From the NCBI GenBank assembly GCA_027574665.1, contig CM050653.1:37398118-37462117 (forward strand): a stretch of DNA of 64,000 bases, read 5' to 3'. The translations under genes and the position numbers were made by a program. This document shows, piece after piece, positions 11,063 through 35,000 of this stretch (its first letter is position 1; each line of letters opens with the position of its first letter). The DNA is from Rhynochetos jubatus. Its lineage: Eukaryota > Chordata > Aves > Eurypygiformes > Rhynochetidae. The notes under the pieces are model-generated. The model did no database searches and was not told where the DNA came from. It saw nothing but the letters and a program-made list of their open reading frames with translations.

Positions 11063-14000
11063 TATAGTGGGGTAAACACTGTAAAATTCTATCATCTTGT
11101 GCAATTTCCCTGACTAGTCACATCCATTTTCCCCAGGAAGAAGATACTTCCCAGGGGCTGGCTCTGAGATTTTATGGTTTCTCAAAATCTTGTGGAAGTC
11201 TACAGGAGGTTGCAGTCATTCACATAAAATCCTGGGGTGTTTCTTCCCCAGTTTTAATGGCTACCCTTGTGACTGCTGCCTCTGGAATGCTCTTAAGGAG
11301 GTGGGGTGGAAGGGGAGCTCTACGACATGAAAAATCTCTTTGCAGGTTAACACCTCGCTCTAGGAACAGGAATAAAGGGATGATAGTGAAGAGGCAGCTG
11401 ATACACTAGCCTTTCTTTTTGCTGAATGCCCAAAGGATTGATTTATGGCATCTTGCCACAGGAGAGGTCTATAGGTTATTAACCAACTTCAGTGGACAAA
11501 CACTTGCTGAGACTGCACATCATACCTCTTGTGCTGTACCAAAGGTAATGACTCAACTCCAGGCATGCCTGATGTCCTTGAGAATGCAATTGGCTCTACA
11601 CAGCCAAGTGAAGCATTACTTAGTTAATACACTACAGCAGAAGGGAAACAATCAGCTGAAACGATGACATTGCTACTTCCTGCTTCATTATAAATCTGCA
11701 GCTTCCTAACAGGATTATATACTGAAGCACTGTAAAAAAAACCATTAAGTCCTGTGATGAAACTTAAAAAATGTGTAATTAAAACCGCTAAATACAGGCT
11801 TCTTGCGCTCAGTGTCTGCAAAACACAGCCTTTGATCCTCCAAATGACATTTCCTGGAAAAGTGCTGGACACAGAAACGATCAGAATAATAGAATTCTGA
11901 CTCATCCCTTCCTGTTTAGGCCAATGAAATGAACATTTCCAGTACAACAAATTTGGTTTCATTTGAGAAAAATATTAACCTTATCAGACAGGCCAGAAAT
12001 ACAACCAAGGGCAGGAACTCCTGGGCCACTTGGCCACACATGCATTTTCTTGCTCATTCTATCCCATGTCTTTGCAATTTCTATCTCATAATGCGGCATT
12101 CTTGATGATTCACCTTGATTCCTGTAATTCAGAGAAAGAGCCTGTTTCTTCAAAAGAAAGGTGACAGGGCATCTCACCTTTCCTGATGACATCCAAGCAC
12201 CTTTGAAACGTAAAGCGCCTCCACCATAAGCATCCATTGCTGCAATGCTGTGGCAGTTCCCCAGCTTTGTTCCAGCTTACTGCTCAGCTAAACGGCGTGA
12301 GAAGTAACACCACCATCGCTAAATGTTTTGCAGTCTTAATGAACTGGGAAATCTCAAAGATTATTCTTTATGAATAAAAACTGTAGAGGATTCCCATATT
12401 AGGTAACAGGCCACATCTGACCAAGATTCCCCGTATTAGGTAACAAGCCTCAGCTACTTTCACTTTGCTCCTCCACAATGCTTCTCTCACACTTGGCCGA
12501 GCACCCTCCATGAGAAAAAAACTACATATACATTCCCCACTACAAGAGGTGAAAAGGACTGGGGATGGGGGTGGGGAAGAGAGAGAGAAAGTGAGCCAGA
12601 ACCATCCATTCCAGTCCTAGGCCCCCATTCCACGTACTTTCTTTGGCTTCCCCTTTATTAGAAACTTTATTAGAAAGTTTTTCCATGGCCCATTGCTTAA
12701 GGCAGGTGATTGCTTAAGACAGTTTAACATTTCTTTCCTAAACGAACGAGTAATTGTTCTCGTTAGTCGCAGGTTTCACGGGGAGTTGATGGCGTGTGTA
12801 ATTTTCCTGGTGTGTCACATTAAGAACACTGAATTTTCACATGACCACTTGACTAGAATGCTTTTGTGCATCACTCACACCTCTTAATAAATAGATCCAA
12901 TTAGTTATTGTTAGGTGAACTGGGAGTGAAACACAAGCAATACAAAGGTCTCCTCCTGGTCAGAGCACTACAAATCGCAGTTGGAAGAAAGGAAAGAAAC
13001 TGGGTTTCTGTATCCACCTTTCTTTCCCCTGCTGTGTTGCCTGAAGAACAACATAACTTTCATTATATTATTTCCAAGTAAACACAATTAATTTATTTGC
13101 ATTCCAGACATCTGTGATAAATTTGGAGGGCAAGGAGCACACTTAAGCAAAAGTACTGCACCCAATATTTTGAGGTAACCCTCTTTTTACTGGACTTCAC
13201 TAGAAACGGTAATTTTTGTTTAAATGCAACTACTAACCAGATTCAAACAAGACCTCAGTCTTACTTTGAACACACCAAAAGAGCTGCATATTTGGGTGGC
13301 TTGCTCTCATTTTAAGGTAAATCCAAATTCCCTCTGATCCTTGGGAAGCATATATCTCGATAGCCACATCCCCTGAACTGCCTCCCAGCTAAAGGGAAGA
13401 GTTTTCAGGCCGTGCAAGAGAAATGTACGCAGGTATATTTTTGTGCTGACAAACAGAACCAGAACAGTTTAACCAAGTAGTCAATGGTTAACTCATTCTT
13501 TCAGGTGACTCCCAGCAATTCAGAGTATTTACTCAGTTGTTGAAATATGCCCAGATATTCCGTTAGTATACTTTAATGCTACAAGATTTCTCATGGGTGT
13601 AAATATATATTTTTAATGGATTCCAACAAGTTTTAAATATACAAAATAAATTGAAAGATTAATCCCTGGGAACCTTTGATTCTCTATTTCTTCTTCCCAC
13701 GTTTGATTTTCTTTTTTATACATGCAGAATACAGACAAATGATGGATTTACAAATGTAACATGTCCTCATGGGGATAATCAGGTTGTCACACTGCACCTC
13801 TCCGGCAGGTCTAATATCAGACCAGCGCTACAACAAGTCTTTAATATCCATTTATAGGTCTGGTTTTAATTTTCTGAAAGGACAACAGATCTATTCATTT
13901 TCAAAACCAGGGTAACATGCACTTACACAATAACGTGCAGACTTGCATCTGATCTTAAGTTGGTATGTACGGAGACAGGTGGTACTCATAAGAGCTTCAT

Positions 14001-14080
14001 TACCAGGTGACGAAAAAATATCCCATTTTATGTACGAAATTTTCATTAAAATACCTTTGGACCACTTAAAGAAAACATAA
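11063..14080. other. Intergenic, beyond the end of KIAA1143
   Basis: No gene recognised. It contains a short 36-bp-period duplication at 12389-12450 and otherwise AT-rich unique-looking sequence. Small open frames lack splice context or family motifs. Confidence 0.4.
12389..12450. repeat. Imperfect 36-bp tandem duplication
   Basis: GATTCCCATATTAGGTAACA is repeated 36 bp later as GATTCCCCGTATTAGGTAAC. The two units are similar over about 24 bp and then diverge. This is a small local duplication of unknown significance. Confidence 0.7.
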
Positions 14081-14086
14081 TTTATT
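14081..14086 (-). terminator. KIAA1143: Candidate KIAA1143 poly(A) signal
   Basis: AATAAA on the minus strand. Reading downstream from the KIAA1143 stop codon, this is the first canonical hexamer I find, implying a 3' UTR of about 1.28 kb (15362 to about 14060). That length is plausible, but other hexamer variants could be used. Confidence 0.5.
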
Positions 14087-15362
14087 GTTTAATACCAGAT
14101 CAAGAAACTAAAACCTGCTGCTTCACACAGCAACTTTAAATTTGCTCCTCAATGAAGCTTTACAGCCCAAATGATTTCAAATGTCCTGTCACACTGCAGA
14201 AGAACTGGTTCCATTGCCCCACACCCTGTAATTCTGCAGCAGTCTCAGGTCTTGCTTATATATAGTTACAGAACACACCATACTTCCAAATAATTTCAGT
14301 CACCAGTCCCGTTTCCACCACCTTGTCCTCCCCAATCCCACCAGCTCAGTGTTGTTTGAAATATCAGCACAGCCTGTTACACAAACGGTTCAGAAATGGT
14401 CATTTTCTGTACACTGTCCATGGGCAACTGAAAGATTTCAAAACTTGGCATCACAGCTACTATGTTTCTTGACTTAGATTTCTTGTTTACAATTTCCTGC
14501 TTGAAGAAAACCAAAGTAATGCTTTTCCACAGCTTAAAAATGAAATATATATTTTTTTAAATAAGCTGTTTGAGATCCCAAATAATTATAAACACATAGG
14601 TAGCCAACTGGAACAAATGTACTTAAAGAGAGAGAACCACCACCACCACACCACGGAGCCCATCTGAGTCATAACCAAAGTGCACAGTCTCCAAAGGTTT
14701 AAGCATCTTTTGCATTAGTTGACACTGTCAACAACAATCAAAACTTTACCTTGCCAGCACAATCAATTCAAATTAATTTGACGCTGCTTAGGTGGCATTC
14801 ACCAAAGACAGGATTAAGACTAGACGATTTTAGCAACCGTAGGCTCGCTTACTGCAAGGGCTCTGCAAAGAGCTAATCTGCCAAACCACGCATGCAAAAG
14901 TTGTGCAAACTTTCATTAAGCTACGAGACAGAAAACTGGTCTCCAGTCCACAGCAACGAAGTCAATTCAACAATAACAGGTAAAAACCACACAACTGTCA
15001 ACTAAGGCCAGTAAATAGAGAAGAAATAATTTTTTTTAGGAATGGAAGACATTTTAAAATGTATTGATTGAAAATTTACATAAGCTGGATATGTACAGGT
15101 ACATTTTGCTACTCATTTGTGACATCAAACAGCTTTTACATACATGGTTACATTCTCTTTTAAATTAAAGACGTGACATGCTGTTCACACAGTTCCACCT
15201 GAACTGCAAAGACTTAGCTCTTGCTAGTTTTACGCTATGTTTCTCTAGCTGGACTATAACAAAGTAAGAGAAGACTCAAATACCATGCTTCAGTTCCTAG
15301 AAAAACCCTCAGTCTTATGCAGATCCCTAGAGGGGTGAGTAAAATATAAAAAAATGCAACTC

Positions 15363-25828
<10,466 letters not shown>

Positions 25829-25849
25829 CTAGCCCGGCACCACCCTCCG

Positions 25850-25857
25850 TCACGTGA
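25850..25857. promoter_or_regulatory. Palindromic E-box TCACGTGA
   Basis: A perfect CACGTG core with flanking T/A, the type bound by USF/MYC-family or MiT/TFE factors, in the KIAA1143-KIF15 shared promoter. Identified by motif only. Confidence 0.6.
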
Positions 25858-25878
25858 AGGAGGCGAGGGCATTGTCAG

Positions 25879-25883
25879 CCAAT
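25879..25883 (+). promoter_or_regulatory. CCAAT box (NF-Y type)
   Basis: CCAAT within the context TCAGCCAATGGC, close to the NF-Y consensus. NF-Y sites commonly accompany CHR elements in G2/M gene promoters. It lies about 80 bp upstream of the CDE/CHR pair. Confidence 0.6.
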
Positions 25884-25950
25884 GGCAGGAGAGAAGCCGG
25901 AGCCCGGGCTGGCTTCGGGCGGGGGGCGGAGTTTACTCAGGCGGCGTCTC

Positions 25951-25961
25951 TTAGCGCCAAA
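25951..25961. promoter_or_regulatory. E2F-like site TTAGCGCCAAA
   Basis: The GCGCCAAA core on the plus strand matches the E2F/DP consensus (TTTSGCGC read on the other strand). It abuts the CHR at 25962. Together they would fit an E2F/DREAM-regulated cell-cycle promoter for KIF15. Confidence 0.6.
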
Positions 25962-25976
25962 TTCAAACGTTCCGCC
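25962..25976 (-). promoter_or_regulatory. CDE/CHR tandem cell-cycle element
   Basis: Read on the minus strand this is GGCGG-AACG-TTTGAA: a CDE-like GGCGG, exactly four spacer bases, then the canonical CHR TTTGAA. This is the spacing of the classical CDC25C and other G2/M gene promoters bound by DREAM and MuvB-B-MYB. It lies 45-59 bp upstream of the KIF15 ATG, the expected position near the transcription start. KIF15 is known as a G2/M-expressed gene; binding here is inferred. Confidence 0.65.
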
Positions 25977-25982
25977 ATTTTG
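25972..25982 (+). promoter_or_regulatory. YY1-like motif CCGCCATTTTG
   Basis: Matches the YY1 consensus CCGCCATNTTG and overlaps the CDE half of the CDE/CHR element. Such sites often sit just downstream of CpG-island transcription starts and set direction. Identified by motif only. Confidence 0.5.
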
Positions 25983-26020
25983 GAGAGGAGGGCGGAGGGG
26001 TGCTGGGGCCGGTACCGGTC

Positions 26021-26039
26021 ATGGCTCCCGGCGTGAGAG
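26021..26039 (+). CDS. KIF15: KIF15 coding exon 1 (start codon)
   Basis: ATGGCTCCCGGCGTGAGAG, then donor GTGAGG. The ATG has G at +4, and MAPG matches the mammalian N-terminus. One base is left over. Only an exon 2 acceptor at 28570-28571, rather than the AG at 28563-28564, keeps the frame, giving residues MAPGVRDLFCPN before the conserved motor. Confidence 0.85.
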
Positions 26040-29000
26040 GTGAGGACGGACGCGGTGGCCGCGCCGGGACTGAGGGATGCTTCTTCCACGGTGTGGGGGA
26101 GCAGGCGGGCAGCGGGGCGGCTCTGTGGCTGAGGGGGGCCGCGCCACAGGCCGTTCCCCTGGCCGGGCGAGGAGCGGCTCTGCCCCGTGGGGCCCACTGC
26201 CTCCGGTGGGGTGTCAACAACTGGCAGGGTCAGGTTGGCTGGGCCCCGCACGGAGCGGCCGATGCTCCTGGAGTGCCCCCGGCGGTGCGGGTGGGAGCGG
26301 CGGCACCGGGGGGTGCCCCCAGCGCTCCCTGGGGCACTCCCGGCACTGGGACCCCGAGGGGACCCCCGAGGGCTCCCCGTGGTCCGTACGCGTGAGCAGC
26401 CCTCCCGCCCGGGGAGGCTTCCCAGACGCCCTTGCTCTCAGGCGGCCCGCGGTGATCAGTTCGTCTTGTGCAATTTCATGGAGCTTTAATTAGCTGCGGT
26501 GCTTGCAGCTGCGGTGTCGTGCAAAGCTCCAGGCGAAAGCAGCCCTTCAGAACGGGAGCTAAGGCAGGCCGGCCCGGAGTCGGTCGTTGCCCCAGGTGCA
26601 GGCTGGGCGAGTGGCTGTCAGACTGTTCTGGCCCAGCTCGGTTTGACACCTCGTGCACCTAAAGGATGCGTGACTGAATTAGAAGCGGGCACGTTTCTCA
26701 GACGTCGTTGTGTAGATGGAAGCAGGTAGGCTGGCATAGAAGCAGCAGGGTATGGTGAATGCTAACGAGAAGGTTAGTGCCTCTGCACGTCTTTATTAAG
26801 ACTACTTTTAAAGGGATCCTCCTACAATAAAACCTGCGTGCTTTCAGAGACTTTATAAGGTCTTTATTATTGGAATGTTTTGGTATATCATGTTTCATTG
26901 TCATTTTACTTATTTTTTAAAGATTTAATTTTGTTAGTGACTATTTTGACTAACCCATGTGAAACAATTTAATGTCAGACTTACCCTTAAGTAAAACATG
27001 AGTCTCCATATCTACATATGGAGTAATATGTGCCATCTCCTTGAATCATGGAATCACAGACTGGCTTGGGTTGGAAGGGACCTTAAAGACCATCCAGCTC
27101 CAACCCCCCTGCCATGGGCAGGGACACCCTCCACTAGACCAGGTTGCTCCAAGCCTCATCCAGCCTGGCCTTGAACACTTCCAGGGATGGGGCATCCACA
27201 GCTTCTCTGGGCAGCCTGTTCCAGTGCCTCCCCACCCTCTCCAGGAAGATCTTGACCTGTGGAGCTGTGCAAGATGATACTCTTACGTGCAGGAGAGCTT
27301 TACGCGTTAGAGTGCTCCGTATTACTTCATAAAAGTGGAAGTGATGCAACTACTCAGTTGTGCAGGTTTAGGAAATGAGTCTTTGCAGTCACACCAGTAA
27401 AACTATTTCCTCTGCAGTGAATTAGCAATTTGTGAAATACAATGGCAATGTATAATACTATTAACATTTATGTTCCTAATTCTCCAAAACACTTGCAGAA
27501 CCTTACATACCTTATTGTAAGAGACTGCGCGTTGCACGTACGTTTACAAGTGTGTGCGTGCTCACGTTGCAGGACTGGAGCTTTCTCTACCTTTGAAAGA
27601 AACTGCGAACTTTCTGCCAAAGGAAGATAGTTACTAAATGGTTTTGTGCCATTCTGATTCATTCATGAAACGGATATTTATAAGGCTCAACTGTTCTGTT
27701 TCAACAGGGTTTGGGGGCAATAATTTTATCTCGTTTAATTTTTGTGTGCATGTTTCGCTCTTATTTTATAGATTTACGGGACTCTGCATTACCCCTGTCA
27801 AACTCACCTAGGTAAAGTAGTATCGGCCGGTTCCCATATGCGAATATTCATGTTGCACAAAAAGTGCAAACAAAAGCTAGTTTGGCTTTATGAAATAATG
27901 TACAGTTTTTTTCTTCCAATGTTTTCCTGCACATGTAGTTGCGTTTCTCTCCTAACGTCCCTATAGGTTTTTAAAAAGTTGTATCGGTATACTGGCACCT
28001 GTGCCTGAGCCCCTCAAAGGTTTAATATAATAGTCACGCACAGTTAGTTGTTCAAGTTAAATTTACTGGTGCAACCACTGATAACTGGGATGAAATAGGT
28101 TAGGGAGCTTCTTGATGTAGGTGCTGGTATTCTTCTTTGGACTCAAGGAACAAGAATTGATTGTTCTTTCCCTCCTTGTGAGCAGCAAAGAAAAATGCCA
28201 TTAACTTTCTTGCTGGAATGTAGCATCATCTGCTCCATTTGTAAACTCTTTTATAACTTCCTGGAGTAAGAAAGTTGCTTGAAGCCCACAGTCTTGGAAA
28301 CTATTGAAACCTTCATTATAACACTGGTTTTATATACCTAAAGTTCACTGTGAAATGGGTTCTTTTAGAGCTAAAGTTACATGCAACAGTAATAAATTCC
28401 AGTAACTTCGGTCTTCGTTTTTAAATCTGCCTTGTTGTTATTGTTGATAAATCTGTGTCTTGTAACAAATTGATGTGTGCAGTTAGAAGTAGTATATTTC
28501 CAAGAGAAACCTTCGTATGACTTCACATGCTCAATCTGATTGGTGATTTAATTTTATCGAACAGCTGACAGATCTGTTTTGCCCTAATCTGATGCATAAA
28601 TATCCATTTAGTGTTGAAGGTGACGCTATAAAAGTTTACGTGAGGGTACGTCCCCCTTCAGAGGGAACTGCTTTAACCGATGGAGATCAAGGCTTGTGTT
28701 TATCTGTGCTTTCATCAAACACCATCCGTCTGCACTCGAAGCCTGAGCCAAAGATCTTCACTTTTGATTACGTTGCGAATATGGAAACAACACAGGTAAT
28801 AACTTCCGGACTCTTGTAATAGTATTGCAGTTTTGCCCTGGATTTTTTGCAGCTGCTACACTAAACCTTCCTAAAGATGCGATACCCTGGGTATTCTTTT
28901 TTGCAGTGGTCAGATTGGGTAATATGTAGTTATAGTATGGAAATGTTGCACTAAATTCTTCTCTCTAATAGTTTTAATGTATTTTTTTAACCTTTAATTA

Positions 29001-32000
29001 AAGTTTGCATTAAAATTGAAGTTTCTATTTGCAAATGTAATTTATTATGTCTTACAGTTAGTTTATCAAGAGATGCATTTTTTTCAGAGGGAGTGGTTTA
29101 TGTCACAAAGACTTAGGATGTATTGTTTTCCTGTGAGAACTCCAAGGGTCATGATATGTGTCTAACCTTAAGGAATGCATCTCTTTAATACATTATAAGG
29201 TTATGACATAGAAAACACCGCTAGAAGAGATACTTCAATGAGTGGTGCCAAGTGCCTTCTCTTTCCTTTGTCCACAGGAGTCTGTGTTCTCGAGCGTGGC
29301 CAAAAATATTGTTGAATCTTGTATGAATGGCTACAATGGAACCATCTTTGCATAGTAAGTCATTTAATGGGTGTTTCATAGCAAATGGCAACATTTGGCG
29401 AGCTTGTGTTAATGACTAGTTGTGGTTTTAAGTTCCAGAACCTGCTTAATGTTACAGTAAACTTTGAAAGTGCTTCCTTAGTGCAGCACCACATAGGGAA
29501 TATTCTTGCCATATTGAAGAATCTATTTGTAAGTGTTGTGTTTCTAATACTTAAGGACAATAATGTTGATTATAAACCCATTTTAATATTACTGTTGTCT
29601 AAAAACTAGAAGTTTTATTGTACTTCTAAAAAGAAAGCTAGTTGCTTTCAGGTATGTCCATAGTAAAATGGAATGAATATCACTTTAAGTTAATACTTGG
29701 CCAGCTCAATTCTTCAGTGAGCCTTAGCTGCCCGTGGGAAACCTCATGAATGATAATTTTAACTTTCAAAATGTTTTCAAGGTAGGAATATACCCGTGAC
29801 TGGTAGCATGAATATCATCATATTAACTCTCTGTATTTTTTTTCATTTTGAAAACTGAGTAAGCACTTTGACCAAAAATGCTAACTTGAAGGGCCCATCT
29901 AATCAAAACCTTACTGGGTTTTTTAGCCTAGCGCAGCACTCGCAGAACTGCGAAGTCTACTTCGTTATAAAATACAAATGGGGAAAATGAAGTGAAATTG
30001 CCCTAAAGTTTCTCTAGCATGATTAATAACTATGTCTAAAAAAAAAAAATATATATATTCAGTTTAAAAATCTTTTTCTCATTTTGAGTTTATGTGCACT
30101 ACTGAGTGGCACGAAACCCAAAAGATTTACCCCAAAGTTATTTTAATGTACATATTTGAAAACGTTCATTTTAATGCCAAGTTCCACTATTTCCCTTTCC
30201 AACAGAAATATGGAAGAAAATGGGGGGGGAAGAAGAGGTGATCTATCTAACAGAATTCCATGGTCAAGTTTGCTGTCTATTTTTATATCTTTTTAGCTGA
30301 CTGATTTCTCAGCTTGCCTCTGTCTCTTTATCTTCAGTTTAGAAGATATTTTTTTCATTTTAAGCTGTCAGTTCCCCTTAAAAGGTATGAATGAATAAAA
30401 CAGAGCCAGAATAAAGCTTTATCTGACTTTTTTTTGTTGTTGTTAGCGGCCAGACAGGATCAGGAAAAACCTTTACTATGATGGGTAAGTGCATAAAAGA
30501 ACTTAATCTTTCAGTAGATTCTTAATGTTTGTGGTTTTTTCCCTTAAGTTGAAATGTTGTCTTTAAACACCAGGGATGATTTAGATTTTGGTCTTCCTCC
30601 AGCTGACTTTAAGGTTTAAAAAATTGTGTAGTGCTCAGTGCCGTTGCTCTTGCTTTATATAAAAAGAGTGAAGCATAGTTACTCTCCCCTGTCTTTTTGA
30701 AGATGCAGATTTGGTTTTTCTGGTTTTAATGGCAGACAAGCTTTTCAGTCAAATCAAACCAACCAGTTGGAGAAAACTTTCTCAAAAATGAATGTTCCTC
30801 TGGTTTCCCTTTTTGGCTGCTATCCCTTGCACATGTAGAAAAATATTTTAATATGCAAGGGTCTTGCATATTAAAATATATATTGAGGTTTTCAAAATAA
30901 CTGCTTCCTACCCAACTAGAAATATAAGGCCTCCCTGTATGACGGGATCCCTTTGTAATCACAGGTTCACACAGAGTGTCAGGGGTTGGAAGGGGCCTCT
31001 AGAGATCATCTGGTCCAATCCCCCTGCCAGAGCAGGATCACCCAGAGCAGATCACACAGGAACAAGTCCAGGCGGCTTTGGAAAGTCTCCAGGGAAGGAG
31101 ACTCCCCTCTCTCTGGGCAGCCTGTCCCAGTGCTCTGGCACCCTCACAGGGAAGAAGTTTCCTTATGTTTGGTTTGAACCTTCTGTTTTCCAGTAATTTT
31201 AATACAGTGGTGATTTTAAAGGTGATTAATACTGTGCTTGACATTAGAAAGTTACTGAAATACCAAAACCAGTTTGACCAATGCCTTTTGGAGGACTACA
31301 TCGAAATTAACTAAACGTAGGGAAAAATCCACCCCATCTTTCTGGTCCTTCAGGTCAGGGTTAAGGCAGCTGTATTGGCATACCTGGACACCTGTGCACG
31401 TTTTCTATGAAAGTCTGATACTACTATAAAAATAGTCTTATACTATTTTAAACTTAGGTAACCTATGGTGAGGTAAAATGAATTTCCACAGTCTGATGAT
31501 GGACTATTATCTTAGATCTTGAAAACTGATTTTATTGTATTTCTTCTGCGATTACGCCATAAACTAGACCTGGTTGCTGAAATCTTCTGTAATGAAGTCT
31601 TGAAAAGGTCAGCCATTACTCTTTGATAGTACCAATTAATTATCTTTTTAATTAAAAATCTCTTTAGGACCATCCGATTCTGATAATTTCACTCACAGTC
31701 TGAGAGGTGTAATTCCACGGAGCTTTGAATACTTATTTTTCCTAATGGAACGTGAAAAAGAAAAGGTACATTTCCTTTATGCTCATTACTGCAGTGAGGG
31801 TAATGTCTCGCATTAAAGGTTAGCAAGGCTGTTTGATAAGCCGGGTGTGTAGCAGTTAAGTTTCCAGGATTACTGCCATCTTGCATCAAACTTTTTGAGA
31901 AATGCTTGCATCTAGTACTCTCCCAAACTGTACTCCAGACACAAGTGTGCTTGTATTTTGAGTCTAAAAATGCATCTACGTTTCTGGATGTCGGTTGTAA

Positions 32001-35000
32001 CCTGGGCATCAGGAATGTATAGTATGCAGAATGTATGTACAATCCAGTAGCTTTAGATATGTGTAAAAAGAGACTCTCTGCCATACAGTGCCATGTTTAA
32101 TAAAAGCAGTCTGTTTATAGTGTAAATTACTGTGTTTTTCAGGCTGGCAGTGGAAAGAGCTTTCTCTGCAAATGCTCTTTTATTGAAATCTACAATGAAC
32201 AGATATTTGACTTGCTAGATTCTGCTTCAGCTGGACTTTTTCTCAGAGAACACATCAAGAAGGGAGTCTTTGTTGATGGTGCTGTTGAACAGGTGTTGTC
32301 ATCTGCTGCTGAAGCATACAAGGTATTTTTTTGGTCACTTTAATGTTTGGGTTATTTATCTTGATAATTCTTTGGTAAATATTCCTCTTTGATTAAGGCA
32401 CATCTTCATATGCTTACTACTGTTTGTCACCTGTATGTAAACACTGGGCACAGTCTGAGATACTTGATATTATCTGATGTCTTTTTATGCTTAGGTATTA
32501 ACTACAGGCTGGAGAAACCGTCGTGTAGCGTCGACCTCAATGAACAGAGAATCCTCAAGATCACATGCAGTTTTTACTATCACAGTGGAATCCATGGAGA
32601 AAAACAATGAGGTCGTTAACATTCGGTCTTCCCTGCTCAACCTGGTAGACTTGGCAGGATCCGAGAGACAGAAAGACACCCATACAGAAGGACTGAGGTT
32701 AAAGGTTAGTTCTCCAACATCTGTGGCACCTTTCTCCTTTCAGAGGTACTGCCCTGTTCATTCACCTTTGGTCTCTTCTCTCTTTTATTTTTATTTTTTA
32801 GGAAGCAGGTAACATAAATCGGTCACTAAGTTGCCTGGGCCAAGTAATCACAGCACTTGTTGATGTGGGTAATGGAAAACAGAGACACATTTGTTACCGG
32901 GATTCCAAGCTCACTTTTCTGTTACGGGTAATGTATATCCTCTGGGTTTTATATGCTACTTGGAATGTAGAAAACACACTTGGTTTTTTACTCTAAAAAG
33001 CTGAATTCGAGTACATTAAAAATTTGTTCCAATATTGTGCAAGTGGAAGAAAGCTTAAAAAGTATCTTTTTACCTAAACAGACTTCCAGTTGATTTACTG
33101 CTGTTAACTGAAGACAAATATAGTTATGCTTACAATCTCCTATTACATACTTGCAGGTTTCAAAGAAAAAGCAGCATGGTTTTGTCCCTATAATTTGGGG
33201 AATACTGTGTATCACAGTGTAACATTTAGAAATGTGTTGAAACGTCTGACAGGTTTTCCAGAATTAGCCAATGTGCAGTAAGGGTTGATATGATGTTGAG
33301 TATTGTATAAATTTACAGCTTCCTACCTCAGAGCTTATGGGCTCTTTTCAAGAGGAACTGAAAACAAAGATGGAAGAAGTCAGAGATTTGTTGGATGCCA
33401 GCACTCATCAAAATTCTATGCACAGTAACGAATAATGTCTGTAATATATTATAATAGAAAAATATAGTACTTGTAACACAAATACTGTATTATGTACAAC
33501 ACAGTATTGTGATCACAGCAAAATTTCCCAATCATTCCATCCCTGCTCTATGTATGTTATAGAATTATGAACCTGTGAAGAATTATGTTCTTCCAATGTA
33601 ACCCAAAATACCCAAATTGGAAGAGAATTGCAACTCTATGAGCTGTAACCTTCTTAAGAGGTTAGGGTTTTTTAGCTGGCTGTACTGCAAAGAAGTCCAC
33701 AAACATGACCACCTCTACTAAAGACAGAGAATGCCTTTGGGGCTTGTGGCCTATTTTGTAGTACTAGACTTTTACCCTTCTCCAGAGATTTGACAGCTGC
33801 TTGTTTTACAGCACCGAAGTATGTGAAGACATTGCATGGAAAAGAGAGAGCTTCCGCTTATATCCTTGGTCGGGGATGTGTTACTTTGTGGTGTTTTTTG
33901 TTTGGCAATTGACATCAGAAGATAGGTTGGAACAACCAACAGGCTAGGTGTTCAAAATAGCGCAAATGCTAATCTGCTAATGACCAAGATTAAAGAAATA
34001 GCTACTTTATTCCCTGATTTTTTTTTTTTGTTTTTCTCCCTGCTCTTTAGGTGTAAAAAAAAAAAAAAATCTCAAATTGTTGATAAGTAGTACAGAGTCA
34101 GGGATCTGAAGCCCAAATAACGTCTTTATTTACAGTCATTTCCTTTATATCCACATTTAAAATAAAATTTAAAGAACTTACTAGCATGGAGATTTATTAT
34201 ATAAAATCCATTCTGCAATTTGTTCAAAATTATGCGTGATAGCTCTTAGGTGATGGCTTCCTGCTGTCACCAAAAACATGTAAATAAGGCTAACTTCCAT
34301 GTTTTTAAATAGGATTCCCTTGGTGGTAATGCAAAAACATGTATAATCGCAAACGTTCATCCAGGATCCAGGTGTTTTGGTGAAACACTGTCCACTCTTA
34401 ATTTTGCTCAGCGAGCAAAGTTGATTAAAAACAAGGTAAGAGAGTTAGTGTCTTTGTCGTTGCAACATTTTCTGAGTTAAGTTACGCATGTGCAAACAGG
34501 GCAGCTTCATTGAAATACTGTTGTGCTTTCACTAACTTAAATGAGTATAATTAATTTTAAAATGCTACATTTGCTTTCCTAAATGGGTTTTATGACAAAT
34601 GATTTTTTGAAAAGGATTTTCTTGCTTTTGGTTATGAATAGAGTACAACGGCTGGGGACTAGGTAATGTCTGCTGATAGTGCGTATTCATTGCTTGTTCT
34701 CAGAGCACTTCATTAGAAAAAGTAAAAAGTAAGTCAGTCTGTACTAACAATTAAAATTGTCATAAAAATTTAGATCCAATGGTATTTCAGTGCATCTAGT
34801 TTTTACATAGGCTAATAGCCAAAATGTAATTTCTTGTGAGTGGCTTTTGTGTGTGTGTTGGAAACTAAGTGTCTTTGATGTGTACCACCCGCTTTGTTGG
34901 TCAAAAAGCTCCCGATAAAATTCTGCAGAAAACATTAGATTTCTTTTTTTAACAAATATTTTTATTTAGGGTGCAACTTACTGGTTTCTCAGTAAATGGA

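Noticed and set aside
28564..28571. Alternative KIF15 exon 2 acceptor after 28564
   Set aside because: It would shift the frame relative to exon 1, whose 19 coding bases leave one base. The AG at 28570-28571 keeps the frame into GDAIKV.
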